Shown here in pieces: positions 10,741 to 23,407 of a DNA stretch of 64,000 bases. The notes under the pieces were generated by a model. It ran no database searches. It saw nothing but the letters and a program-made list of their open reading frames with translations, and was not told the DNA's origin. A program made the translations under genes and the position numbers. Source of the stretch: Camelus bactrianus (lineage: Eukaryota > Chordata > Mammalia > Artiodactyla > Camelidae); contig NW_027413960.1 of NCBI RefSeq assembly GCF_048773025.1, positions 1,305,945 to 1,369,944 of the forward strand, read 5' to 3'. Every line of letters starts with the position of its first letter. Position 1 is the first letter of the stretch.

Positions 10741-13719
10741 GAGCATGTGGAGAGACGTTCGTTCATATAGCACAATGGGATCGGGTATCAGCGTAAATTT
10801 TACTCTGGTTTTTCAGGCTGTTTCCTAGTGCCGGCTTAATGTTCCTGCGTTTTCATTGTGAAAAAGTGTTGGAGTTAGTACCTCCCCATATATATGTATG
10901 GAGTGGAGTTTGCAACTGAAAAGAAACTTTGTGTTCCCAAAAAGCTAGGTGAAGGACGGCATTCAGTCGCACTTATCTCTCAGAACTGAGCATTTGGAGA
11001 GACGTTCGTTCATCTAGCACAAAGGGAACTGGTTGCAGGGGAAAATTTTACTCTGGTTTCTCATGCTGTTTCCTAGTGCCGGTTTGCATTTCATGCAGTT
11101 TTCACTGTAAAACCGTGTTGGAGCTAGTACCTCCCCTTTTATATGTATGGAGTCGTGTTTGCAACTGAATAAAAACTTTGTGTTCCCAAAAAGGTAGGTG
11201 AAGTACGGCATTCACGCACATATATCTCTCAGAACTGAGTATGAGGAGAGACGTTCGTTCATCTAGCACAAAGGAACGTGTTGCAGGAGAAAATTTTACT
11301 CTGGTTTCTCAGGCTTTTTCCTAGTGCCGGTTTGCAGTTCCTGCAGTTTTCACTATAAAACCGAGATGGAGCTTGTACCTCCCCTTATATATGTATGGAG
11401 TGGAGTTTGAAACTGAAAGGAAACTTTGTGTTCCGAACAAGCTAGTTGAAGGAAGGGTTTCACACACCTTTTCTCTCCGAAATGAGCATGTGGAGAGACG
11501 TTCGTTCATGTAGAACAAAGGGAACGTGTTGCAGGGTAAACTTTTCCTTTGGGTTCTCAGGCTGTTTCCTAAAGCCAGTTTAAAGTTCCTGCAGTTTCAT
11601 TGTGAAACCGAGTTGGAGCTAGTACCTCCCCATATATATGTATGGAGTGGTGTTTGCAACTGAAAAGAACTTTGTGTTCACAACAAGCTAGTTGAAGGAC
11701 GGCATTCACGCACACTTATCTCTCTGAACTCAGTATGTGGAGAGACGTTCGTTCATCTAGCACAAAGGGAACAGTGTGCAGGAGAAATTTTTACTCTGGT
11801 TTCTCAGGCTGTTTCCTAGTGCTGGTAAGATCTTCCTGCAGTTTTCACTGTAAAACGGAGTTGGAGCTAGTACCTCCCCATATATATGTATGGAGTGGAG
11901 ATTGCAACTTAAAAGAAACTTTGTGTTAACAAACAATATAGGTGAAGGACGGCTTTCACACACACATATGTCTCAGAACTGAGCATGTGGAGAGACGTTC
12001 GTTCATATAGCACAAAGAGAACGTGTATCAGGTTAAACTTTTACTCTGGTTTTTCAGGCTGTTTCCTAGAGCCGGCTTAAAGTTCCTGCCGCTTTCATTG
12101 TGAAAACGAGTTGGTGCTAGTACCTCTCCATATATATGTATTGAGTGGAGTTTGCAACTGAAAAGAAACTTTGTGTTCCCAACAAGCTAGATGAATGAAG
12201 GCTTTCACACACACTTTTCTCTCCGAAATGAGCATGTGAGAGATGTTCGTTCTTCTAGCAGAAAGGGAACGGTTTGCAGGGTAAACTTTAACTTTGGATT
12301 CTCAGGCTTTTTCCTAGAGCCTGTATAAATTTCCTGCAGTTTTCACTGTGAAACCGATTTGGAGCTAGTACCACCCCATATATATGTATGGATTGGTGTT
12401 TGCAACTGAAAAGAAACTTTGTGTTCCCAAAAAGTTATGTGAAGGACGGCATTCACGCACACTTATCTCTCAGAACTGTGCATGTGGAGAGACGTTCGTT
12501 CATCTAGCACAAAGGGAACTTGTTGCATGAGAAAATTTCCCCTGGTTTCTCATGCTGATTCCTAGTGACGGTTTGCAGTTACTTACAGTTTTCATTGTAA
12601 AACCGAGTTGGAGCTAGTACCTCCCCTAGTATATCTATGGAGTGGGGTTTGCAGCTGAAAAGAAACTTTGTGTTCCCAACAAGCTAGGTGAAGTAAGGCT
12701 TTCTCACACACTTATTTCTCCAAAATGAGCATGAGCAGAGACTTTCGTTCATCTAGCAAAAAGGGAACAGTTTGCAGAGTAAACTTTTACCTTGGTTTCT
12801 CAGGCTGTTTCCTAGTGCCGGATTAAAGTTGTGCAGTTTTCATTTTGAAACCGAGTTGGAGCTAGTACCTCCCCATATACATGTATGGATTGCAGTTTGC
12901 AACTGAAAAGAAACTTTGTGTTCCCAACAAGATAGTTGAAGGACGGCATCCAAGCACACATATCTCTCAGAAATGAGCATGTGGATAGACCTTCGTTCAT
13001 CTAGCACAAAGAGAACGGATTGTAGGTAAAGTTTTACTCGGGTTTCTCAGGCTGTTTCCTAGTGCCGGTTTGAAGTTCCTGAAGTTTTCACTGTAAAACC
13101 TATTTGGAGCTAGTACCTCCCCATATATATGTATGGAGTGGAGTTTGCAACTGAAAAGAACTTTGTTTTCCCAACAAACTAGGTGAAGGAAGGCTTTCAC
13201 ACACACTTATCTCTCCGAACTGAATATGTGGAGAGATATTCGTTCATCTAGCACAAAGGGAACAGTTTGCAGGAGAAATTTTTACTCTGGTTTCTCAGGC
13301 TGTTTCCTTGTGCCAGTATGAAGTGCCTGTAGTTTTCACTGTAAAACAGAGTTGGAGCTAGTACCTCCCCATATATATGTATGGAGTGGAGTTTGCAACT
13401 GAAAAGAACTTTGTTTTCCCAACAAACTAGTTGAAGGACGGCATTCAACCACACTTATCTCTCAGAACTCAGTATGTGGAGAGACGTTCGTTCATCTAGC
13501 AGAAATGGAACAGTTTACAGGAGAAATATTTACTCTGGTTTCTCAGGCTGTTTCCTAGTGCCGGTTTGACCTTCCTGCAGTTTTCACTGTAAAACCGTGT
13601 TGGAGAAAGTACCTACCCATATATATATATGGAGTGGAGTTTGCAACTTAAAAGAAACTTTGTGTTAACAAAAAAGTTAGGTGATGGACTGTTTTCACAC
13701 ACACTTATGTCTCAGGACT
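10741..13719. repeat. HOR cassette, complete 12 monomers
   Basis: The only cassette in the left half holding every type once: s-n1-n2-n3-n9-s'-n10-n4-n5-n6-n7-n8, 2979 bp. The s' monomer starts at about 11985 (GTGTATCAGGTTAAAC, GAGCCGGCTTAAAG) and n10 at about 12230 (GAGAGATGTTCGTTCTTC). I use it as the reference order because every other left cassette can be derived from it by losing or doubling contiguous runs. That it is ancestral is inference; it could also be a late composite. Confidence 0.85.
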
Positions 13720-15954
13720 GAGCATGTGGAGAGACGTTCGTTCATATAGCAGAAAGGGATCGGGTATCAGGGTAAATTTTACTCTGGTTTTTCAGGCTGT
13801 TTCCTAGTGCCGGCTTAATGTTCCTGCGTTTTCATTGTGAAAAAGAGTTGGAGTTATTACCTCCCCATATATATGTATGGAGTGGAGTTTGCAACTGAAA
13901 AGAAACTTTGTGTTCCCAAAAAGCTAGGTGAAGGACAGCATTCAGGCGCACTTATCTCTCAGAACTGAGCATGTGGAGAGACGTTCGTTCATCTAGCACA
14001 AAGGGAACTGGTTGCAGGGGAAAATTTTACTCTGGTTTCTCATGCTGTTTCCTAGTGCCGGTTTGCAGTTCCTGCAATTTTCACTGTAAAACCGAGTTGG
14101 AGCTAGTACCTCCCCTTATATACGTATGGAGTCGTGTTTGCAACTGAATAAAAACTTTGTGTTCCAAAAAGGTAGATGAAGTACGGCATTCACGCACATA
14201 TATCTCTCAGAACTGAGTATGTGGAGAGACGTTCGTTCATCTAGCACAAAGGAACGTGTTGCAGGAGAAAATTTTACTCTGGTTTCTCAGGCTTTTTCCT
14301 AGTGCCGGTTTGCAGTTCCTGCAGTTTTCACTATAAAACCGAGTTGGAGCTTGTACCTCCCCTTATATATATATGGATTGGAGTTTGAAACTGAAAGGAA
14401 ACTTTGTGTTCCCAACAAGCTAGTTGAAGGAAGGGTTTCACACACCCTTTTCTCTCCGAAATGAGCATGTGGAGAGACGTTCGTTCATGTAGCACAAGTG
14501 GAACCGTTTGCAGGGTAAACTTTTACTTTGGTTTCTCAGGCTGTTTCCTAGAGCCAGGTTAAAGTTCCTGCAGTTTCATTGTCAAACCGAGTAGGAGCTA
14601 GTACCTCCCCATATATATGTATGGAGTGGAGTTTGTAACTGAAAAGAAACTTTGTGTTCCCAAAAAGCTAGGTGAAGGACGGCATTCACGCACACTTATC
14701 TCTCAGAACTGTGCATGTGGAGAGACGTTCGTTCATCTAGCACAAAGGGAACTGGTTGCTTGAGAAAATTTTCTGTGGTTTCTCATGCTGATTCCTAGTG
14801 ACGGTTTGCAGTTCCTTACAGTTTTCACTGTAAAACCGAGTTGGAGCTAGTACCTCCCCTAGTATATCTATGGAGTGGGGTTTGCAACTGAAAAGAAACT
14901 TTGTGTTCCCAACAAGCTAGGTGAAGGAAGGCTTTCTCACACACTTATTTCTCCGAAATGAGCATGAGCAGAGACTTTCGTTCATCTAACAAAAAGGGAA
15001 CAGTTTGCAGAGTAAACTTTTACCTTGGTTTCTCAGGCTGTTTCCTAGTGCCGGATTAAAGTTTTGCAGTTTACATTTTGAAACCGAGTTGGAGCTAGTA
15101 CCTCCCCATATATATGTATGGATTGCTGTTTGCAACTGAAAAGAAACTTTGTGTTCCCAACAAGATAGTTGAAGGACGGCATCCAAGCACACATATGTCT
15201 CAGAAATGAGCATGTGGATAGACCTTCGTTCATCTAGCACAAAGAGAACGGATTGTAGGGAAAGTTTTACTCGGGTTTCTCAGGCTGTTCCCTAGTGCCG
15301 GTTTGAAGTTCCTGAAGTTTTCACTGTAAAACCTATTTGGAGCTAGTACCTCCCCATATATATGTATGGAGTGGAGTTTGCAACTGAAAAGAATCTTTGT
15401 TTTCCCAACAAACTAGGTGAAGGAAGGCTTTCACACACACTTATCTCTCCGAACTGAATATGTGGAGAGATATTCGTTCATCTAGCACAAAGGGAACAGT
15501 TTGCAGGAGAAATTTTTACTCTGGTTTCTCAGGCTGTTTCCTAGTGCCAGTATGAAGTCCCTGTAGTTTTCACTGTAAAACAGAGTTGGAGCTAGTACCT
15601 CCCCATATATATGTATGGAGTGGGAATGGCAACTTAAAAGAAACTTGTGTTAACAAACAAGCTAGTTGAAGGACGGCTTTCACACACACTTATGTCTCAG
15701 AACTCAGTATGTGGAGAGACGTTCGTTCATCTAGCAGAAATGGAACAGTTTGCAGGAGAAATATTTACTCTGGTTTCTCAGGCTGTTTCCTAGTGCCGGT
15801 TTGAAGTTCCTGCAGTTTTCACTGTAAAACCATGTTGGAGCTAGTACCTCCCCATATATATGTATGGAGTGGAGATTGCAAATTAAAAGAAAATTTGTGT
15901 TAACAATCAAGCTAGGTGAAGGACGGCTTTCACACACACTTATGTCTCAGAACT
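13720..15954. repeat. HOR cassette, 9 monomers (s n1-n8)
   Basis: Third s-n1-n2-n3-n4-n5-n6-n7-n8 cassette, more diverged from the first two than they are from each other (for example GTTTTGCAGTTTACATT in n5, GGGAAAGTTTTACTCGGG in n6). The part after about 14.2 kb has a closer partner 4472 bp downstream. Confidence 0.85.
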
Positions 15955-18686
15955 GAGCATGTGGAGAGACGTTCGTTCATATAGCACAAATGGAACGGGT
16001 ATCAGCGTAAATTTTACTCTGGTTTTTCAGGCTGTTTCCTAGTGCCGGCTTAATGTTCCTGCGTTTTCATTGTGAAAAATAGTTGGAGTTAGTACCTCCC
16101 CATATATACGTATGGAGTGGAGATTGCAACTGAAAAGAAACTTTGTGTTCTCAAAAAGCTAGGTGAAGGACGGCATTCATGCACACTTATCTCTCAGAAC
16201 TGAGCATGTGGAGAGACGTTCGTTCATCTAGCACAAAGGGAACTGGTTGCAGGGGAAAATTTTACTCTGGTTTCTCATGCTGTTTCCTAGTGCCGGTTGG
16301 CAGTTCCTGCAGTTTTCACTGTAAAACCGAGTTGGAGCTAGTACCTCCCCTTATATATGTATGGAGTCGTGTTTGCAACTGAATAAAAACTTTATGTTCC
16401 CAAAAAGGTAGGTGAAGTACGGCATTCACGCACATATATCTCTCAGAACTGAGTATGTGGAGAGACGTTCGTTCATCTAGCACAAAGGAACGGGTTGCAG
16501 GAGAAAATTTTACTCTGGTTTCTCAGGCTTTTTCCTAGTGCCGGTTTGCAGTTCCTGCAGTTTTCTCTATAAAACCGAGTTGGAGCTTGTACCTCCCCTT
16601 ATATATATATGGAGTGGAGTTTGAAACTGAAAGGAAACTTTGTGTTCCCAACAAGCTAGTTGAAGGAAGGGTTTCACACACCCTTTTCTCCCCGAAATGA
16701 GCATGTGGAGAGACGTTCGTTCATGTAGCACAAGGGGAACGGTTTGCAGGGTAAAATTTTACTTTGGTTTCTCAGGCTGTTTCCTAGAGCCAGTTTAAAG
16801 TTCCTGCAGTTTCATTGTGAAACCGAGTTGGAGCTAGTACCTCCCAATATATATGTATGGAGTGGAGATTGCAACTTTAAAGAAACTTTGTGTTAACAAA
16901 CAACATAGGTGAAGGACGGCTTTCACAGACACATATCTCTCAGAACTGAGCATGTGGAGAGACGTTCGTTCATATAGCACAAAGGGAACGTGTATCAGGT
17001 TAAACTTTTACTCTGGGTTTTCAGGCTGTTTCCTAGAGCCGGCTTAAAGTTCCTGCCGTTTTCATTGTGAAAACGAGTTGGAGCTATTACTTTTCCATAT
17101 ATATGTATTGAGTGGAGTTTGCAACTGAAAAGAAACTTTGTGTTCCCAACAAGCTAGTTGATTGAAGGCTTTCACACACACTTATCTCTCCGAAATGAGC
17201 ATGTGAGAGATGTTCGTTCTTCTAGCACAAAGGGAACGGTTTGCAGGGTAAACTTTTACTTTGGATTCTCAGGCTGTTTCCTAGAGCCTGTTTAAATTTC
17301 CTGCAGTTTTCACTGTAAAACAGAGTTGGAGCTAGTACCTCCCCTTATATATGTATGGAGTGGGAATGGCAACTTAAAAGAAACTTTGTGTTCACAACAA
17401 GCTAGTTGAAGGACGGCATTCACCCACATTTATCTCTCAGAACTCAGTATGTGGAGAGACGTTCGTTCATTTAGCAGAAATGGAACAGTTTGCAGGAGAA
17501 ATATTTACTCTGGTTTCTCAGGCTGTTTCCTAGTGCCGGTTTGACCTTCCTGCAGTTTTCACTGTAAAACCGTGTTGGAGATAGTACCTCCCCATATATA
17601 TGTATGGAGTGGAGATTGCAACTTAAAAGAAACTTTGTGTTAACAAACAAGCTAGGTGATGGACGGCTTTCACACACAGTTATGTCTCAGAAATGAGCAT
17701 GTGGAGAGACGTTCGTTCATATAGCACAAAGGGATCGGGTATCAGCGTAAATTTTACTCTGGTTTTTCAGGCTGTTTCCTAGTGCCGGCTTAATGTTCCT
17801 GCGTTTTCATTGTGAAAAAGAGTTGGAGTTAGTACCTCCCCATATATACGTATGGAGTGGAGATTGCAACTGAAAAGAAACTTTGTGTTCTCAAAAAGCT
17901 AGGTGAAGGACGGCATTCACGCACACATATCTCTCAGAACTGAGCATGTGGAGAGACTTTCGTTCATCTAGCACAAAGGGAACTGGTTGCAGGGGGAAAT
18001 TTTACTCTGGTTTCTCATGCTGTTTCCTAGTGCCGGTTTGCAGTTCCTGCAGTTTTCACTGTAAAACCGAGTTGGATCTAGTACCTCCCCTTATATACGT
18101 ATGGAGTCGTGTTTGCAACTGAATAAAAACTTTGTGTTCCCAAAAAGGTAGGTGAAGTACGGCATTCACGCACTTATATCTCTCAGAACTGAGTATGTGG
18201 AGAGACGTTCGTTCATCTAGCACAAAGGAAAGGGTTGCAGGAGAAAATTTTACTCTGGTTTCTCAGGCTTTTTCCTAGTGCCGGTTTGCAGTTCCTGCAG
18301 TTTTCACTATAAAACCGAGTTGGAGCTTGTACCTCCCCTTATATATATATGGAGTGGAGTTTGAAACTGAAAGGAAACTTTGTGTTCCCAACAAGCTAGT
18401 TGAAGGAACGGTTTCACACACCCTTTTCTCTCCGAAATGAGCATGTGGAGAGACGTTCGTTCATGTAGCACAAGGGGAACGGGTTGCAGGGCAAACTTTT
18501 ACTTTGATTTCTCAGGCTGTTTCCTAGAGCCAGTTTAAAGTTCCTGCAGTTTCATTGTGAAACCGAGTTGGAGCTAGTACCTCCCAATATATATGTATGG
18601 AGTGGAGTTTGCAACTGAAAAGAAACTTTGTGTTCACAACAAGCTAGTTGAAGGACGGCATTCACGCCCAATTATCTCTCAGAACT
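14210..18686. repeat. 18-monomer duplication, copy 1 (offset 4472 bp)
   Basis: Matches about 18687-23407. The offset is 4472 bp (18 monomers) up to about 16850 and 4721 bp (19 monomers) after it, because copy 1 lacks one n9 monomer. Shared private variants include TAACAAAAAGGG in n5 and the doubled GACGGCTTTCACACACACTT before n8. Confidence 0.82.
15955..17694. repeat. HOR cassette, 7 monomers (s n1 n2 n3 s' n10 n8)
   Basis: Like the 8-monomer cassettes further right but without n9: at about 16850 the n3 monomer passes straight into the sequence leading to s'. Compared with 20427-22415 it lacks exactly one monomer (the offset moves from 4472 to 4721 bp across this point). Confidence 0.85.
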
Positions 18687-20426
18687 GAGTATGTGGAGAG
18701 ACGTTCGTTCATCTAGCACAAAGGAACGTGTTGCAGGAGAAATTTTTACTCTGGTTTCTCAGGCTTTTTCCTAGTGCCGGTTTGCAGTTCCTGCAGTTTT
18801 CACTATAAAACCGAGTTGGAGCTTGTACCTCCCCTTATATATATATGGAGTGGAGTTTGAAACTGAAAGGAAACTTTGTGTTCCCAACAAGCTAGTTGAA
18901 GGAAGGGTTTCACACACCCTTTTCTCTCCGAAATGAGCATGTGGAGAGACGTTCGTTCATGTAGCACAAGTGGAACCGTTTGCAGGGTAAACTTTTACTT
19001 TGGTTTCTCAGGCTGTTTCCTAGAGCCCGTTTAAAGTTCCTGCAGTTTCATTGTGAAACCGAGTAGGAGCTAGTACTTCCCCATATATATGTATGGAGTG
19101 GAGTTTGCAACTGAAAAGAAACTTTGTGTTCCCAAAAAGCTAGGTGAAGGACGGCATTCACGCACACTTATCTCTCAGAACTGTGCATGTGGAGAGACGT
19201 TCGTTCATCTAGCACAAAGGGAACTGGTTGCTTGAGAAAATTTTCTGTGGTTTCTCATGCTGATTCCTAGTGACGGTTTGCAGTTCCTTACAGTTTTCAC
19301 TGTAAAACCGAGTTGGAGCTAGTACCTCCCCTAGTATATCTATGGAGTGGGGTTTGCAACTGAAAAGAAACTTTGTGTTCCCAACAAGCTAGGTGAAGGA
19401 AGGCTTTCTCACACACTTATTTCTCCGAAATGAGCATGAGCAGAGACTTTCGTTCATCTAACAAAAAGGGAACAGTTTGCAGAGTAAACTTTTACCTTGG
19501 TTTCTCAGGCTGTTTCCTAGTGCCGGATTAAAGTTTTGCAGCTTACATTTTGAAACCGAGTTGGAGCTAGTACCTCCCCATATATATGTATGGATTGCTG
19601 TTTGCAACTGAAAAGAAACTTTGTGTTCCCAACAAGATAGTTGAAGGACGGCATCCAAGCACACATATGTCTCAGAAATGAGCATGTGGATAGACCTTCG
19701 TTCATCTAGCACAAAGAGAACGGATTGTAGGGAAAGTTTTACTCGGGTTTCTCAGGCTGTTCCCTAGTGCCGGTTTGAAGTTCCTGAAGTTTTCACTGTA
19801 AAACCTATTTGGAGCTAGTACCTCCCCATATATATGTATGGAGTGGAGTTTGCAACTGAAAAGAATCTTTGTTTTCCCAACAAACTAGGTGAAGGAAGGC
19901 TTTCACACACACTTATCTCTCCGAACTGAATATGTGGAGAGATATTCGTTCATCTAGCACAAAGGGAACAGTTTGCAGGAGAAATTTTTACTCTGGTTTC
20001 TCAGGCTGTTTCCTAGTGCCAGTATGAAGTCCCTGTAGTTTTCACTGTAAAACAGAGTTGGAGCTAGTACCTCCCCATATATATGTATGGAGTGGGAATG
20101 GCAACTTAAAAGAAAATTGTGTTAACAAACAAGCTAGTTGAAGGACGGCTTTCACACACACTTATGTCTCAGAACTCAGTATGTGGAGAGACGTTCGTTC
20201 ATCTAGCAGAAATGGAACAGTTTGCAGGAGAAATATTTACTCTGTTTTCTCAGGCTGTTTCCTAGTGCCGGTTTGAAGTTCCTGCAGTTTTCACTGTAAA
20301 ACCATGTTGGAGCTAGTACCTCCCCATATATATGTATGGAGTGGAGATTGCAAATTAAAAGAAAATTTGTGTTAACAAACAAGCTAGGTGAAGGACGGCT
20401 TTCACACACACTTATGTCTCAGAACT
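17695..20426. repeat. HOR cassette, 11 monomers with n2-n3 doubled
   Basis: Order s-n1-n2-n3-n2-n3-n4-n5-n6-n7-n8. At about 18686 the sequence following n3 begins as the n9 flank (TGTTCACAACAAGCTAG) but switches to n2 (GAACTGAGTATG), then repeats n2-n3 and continues n4-n8. The part from 18686 matches 14.2 kb onward at an offset of 4472 bp. Confidence 0.85.
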
Positions 20427-23407
20427 GAGCATGTGGAGAGACGTTCGTTCATATAGCACAAATGGAACGGGTATCAGCGTAAATTTTACTCTGGTTTTTC
20501 AGGCTGTTTCCTAGTGCCGGCTTAATGTTCCTGCGTTTTCATTGTGAAAAATAGTTGGAGTTAGTACCTCCCCATATATACGTATGGAGTGGAGATTGCA
20601 ACTGAAAAGAAACTTTGTGTTCTCAAAAAGCTAGGTGAAGGACGGCATTCATGCACACTTATCTCTCAGAATTGAGCATGTGGAGAGACGTTCGTTCATC
20701 TAGCACAAAGGGAACTGGTTGCAGGGGAAAATTTTACTCTGGTTTCTCATGCTGTTTCCTAGTGCCGGTTTGCAGTTCCTGCAGTTTTCACTGTAAAACC
20801 GAGTTGGAGCTAGTACCTCCCCTTATATACGTATGGAGTCGTGTTTGCAACTGAATAAAAACTTTGTGTTCCCAAAAAGGTAGGTGAAGTACGGCATTCA
20901 CGCACATATATCTCTCAGAACTGAGTATGTGGAGAGACGTTCGTTCATCTAGCACAAAGGAACGGGTTGCAGGAGAAAATTTTACTCTGGTTTCTCAGGC
21001 TTTTTCCTAGTGCCGGTTTGCAGTTCCTGCAGTTTTCTCTATAAAACCGAGTTGGAGCTTGTACCTCCCCTTATATATATATGGAGTGGAGTTTGAAACT
21101 GAAAGGAAACTTTGTGTTCCCAACAAGCTAGTTGAAGGAAGGGTTTCACACACCCTTTTCTCTCCGAAATGAGCATGTGGAGAGACGTTCGTTCATGTAG
21201 CACAAGGGGAACGGGTTGCAGGGTAAACTTTTACTTTGGTTTCTCAGGCTGTTTCCTAGAGCCAGTTTAAAGTTCCTGCAGTTTCATTGTGAAACCGAGT
21301 TGGAGCTAGTACCTCCCAATATATATTTATGGAGTGGAGTTTGCAACTGAAAAGAAACTTTGTGTTCACAACAAGCTAGTTGAAGGACGGCATTCACGCA
21401 CAATTATCTCTCAGAACTCAGTATGTGGAGAGATGTTCGTTCATCTAGCACAAAGGGAACAGTGTGCAGGAGAAATTTTTACTCTGGTTTCTCAGGCTGT
21501 TTCCTAGTGCCGGTATGAACTTCTTGCAGTTTTCACTGTAAAACCGAGTTGGAGCTAGTACGTCCCCATATATATGTATGGAGTGGAGATTGCAACTTTA
21601 AAGAAACTTTGTGTTAACAAACAACATAGGTGAAGGACGGCTTTCACACACACATATCTCTCAGAACTGAGCATGTGGAGAGACGTTCGTTCATATAGCA
21701 CAAAGGGAACGTGTATCAGGTTAAACTTTTACTCTGGGTTTTCAGGCTGTTTCCTAGAGCCGGCTTAAAGTTCCTGCCGTTTTCATTGTGAAAACGAGTT
21801 GGAGCTATTACTTTTCCATATATATGTATTGAGTGGAGTTTGCAACTGAAAAGAAACTTTGTGTTCCCAACAAGCTAGGTGATTGAAGGCTTTCACACAC
21901 ACTTATCTCTCCGAAAAGAGCATGTGAGAGATGTTCGTTCTTCTAGCACAAAGGGAACGGTTTGCAGGGTAAACTTTTACTTTGGATTCTCAGGCTGTTT
22001 CCTAGAGCCTGTTTAAATTTCCTGCAGTTTTCACTGTAAAACAGAGTTGGAGCTAGTACCTCCCCTTATATATGTATGGAGTGGGAATGGCAACTTAAAA
22101 GAAACTTTGTGTTCACAACAAGCTAGTTGAAGGACGGCATTCACCCACATTTATCTCTCAGAACTCAGTATGTGGAGAGACGTTCGTTCATTTAGCAGAA
22201 ATGGAACAGTTTGCAGGAGAAATATTTACTCTGGTTTCTCAGGCTGTTTCCTAGTGCCGGTTTGACCTTCCTGCAGTTTTCACTGTAAAACCGTGTTGGA
22301 GATAGTACCTCCCCATATATATGTATGGAGTGGAGATTGCAACTTAAAAGAAACTTTGTGTTAACAAACAAGCTAGGTGATGGACGGCTTTCACACACAG
22401 TTATGTCTCAGAACTGAGCATGTGGAGAGACGTTCGTTCATATAGCACAAAGGGATCGGGTATCAGCGTAAATTTTACTCTGGTTTTTCAGGCTGTTTCC
22501 TAGTGCCGGCTTAATGTTCCTGCGTTTTCATTGTGAAAAAGAGTTGGAGTTAGTACCTCCCCATATATACGTATGGAGTGGAGATTGCAACTGAAAAGAA
22601 ACTTTGTGTTCTCAAAAAGCTAGGTGAAGGACGGCATTCACGCACACTTATCTCTCAGAACTGAGCATGTGGAGAGACTTTCGTTCATCTAGCACAAAGG
22701 GAACTGGTTGCAGGGGAAAATTTTACTCTGGTTTCTCATGCTGTTTCCTAGTGCCGGTTTGCAGTTCCTGCAGTTTTCACTGTAAAACCGAGTTGGATCT
22801 AGTACCTCCCCTTATATACGTATGGAGTCGTGTTTGCAACTGAATAAAAACTTTGTGTTCCCAAAAAGGTATGTGAAGTACGGCATTCACGCACATATAT
22901 CTCTCAGAACTGAGTATGTGGAGAGACGTTCGTTCATCTAGCACAAAGGAACGGGTTGCAGGAGAAAATTTTACTCTGGTATCTCAGGCTTTTTCCTAGT
23001 GCCGGTTTGCAGTTCCTGCAGTTTTCACTATAAAACCGAGTTGGAGCTTGTACCTCCCCTTATATATATATGGAGTGGAGTTTGAAACTGAAAGGAAACT
23101 TTGTGTTCCCAACAAGCTAGTTGAAGGAAGGGTTTCACACACCCTTTTCTCTCCGAAATGAGCATGTGGAGAGACGTTCGTTCATGTAGCACAAGGGGAA
23201 CGGGTTGCAGGGTAAACTTTTACTTTGGTTTCTCAGGCTGTTTCCTAGAGCCAGTTTAAAGTTCCTGCAGTTTCATTGTGAAACCGAGTTGGAGCTAGTA
23301 CCTCCCAATATATATGTATGGAGTGGAGTTTGCAACTGAAAAGAAACTTTGTGTTCACAACAAGCTAGTTGAAGGACGGCATTCACGCACAATTATCTCT
23401 CAGAACT
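18687..23407. repeat. 18/19-monomer duplication, copy 2
   Basis: Second copy of the block beginning near 14.2 kb, with one extra monomer (about 21330-21578, n9 type with AACAGTGTGCAGG). Its latter part is also the first 8-monomer cassette, so the two duplication layers overlap. Confidence 0.8.

Larger units (their letters stand above)
6952..11819. repeat. Long-range duplication, copy 2
   Basis: Partner of 1-4868 at an offset of 6951 bp. It starts with the same ACTTTGTGTTAACAAACAAG as the first bases of the window and ends at about 11819. An assembly duplication could look the same, so the copy number deserves a long-read check. Confidence 0.9.
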
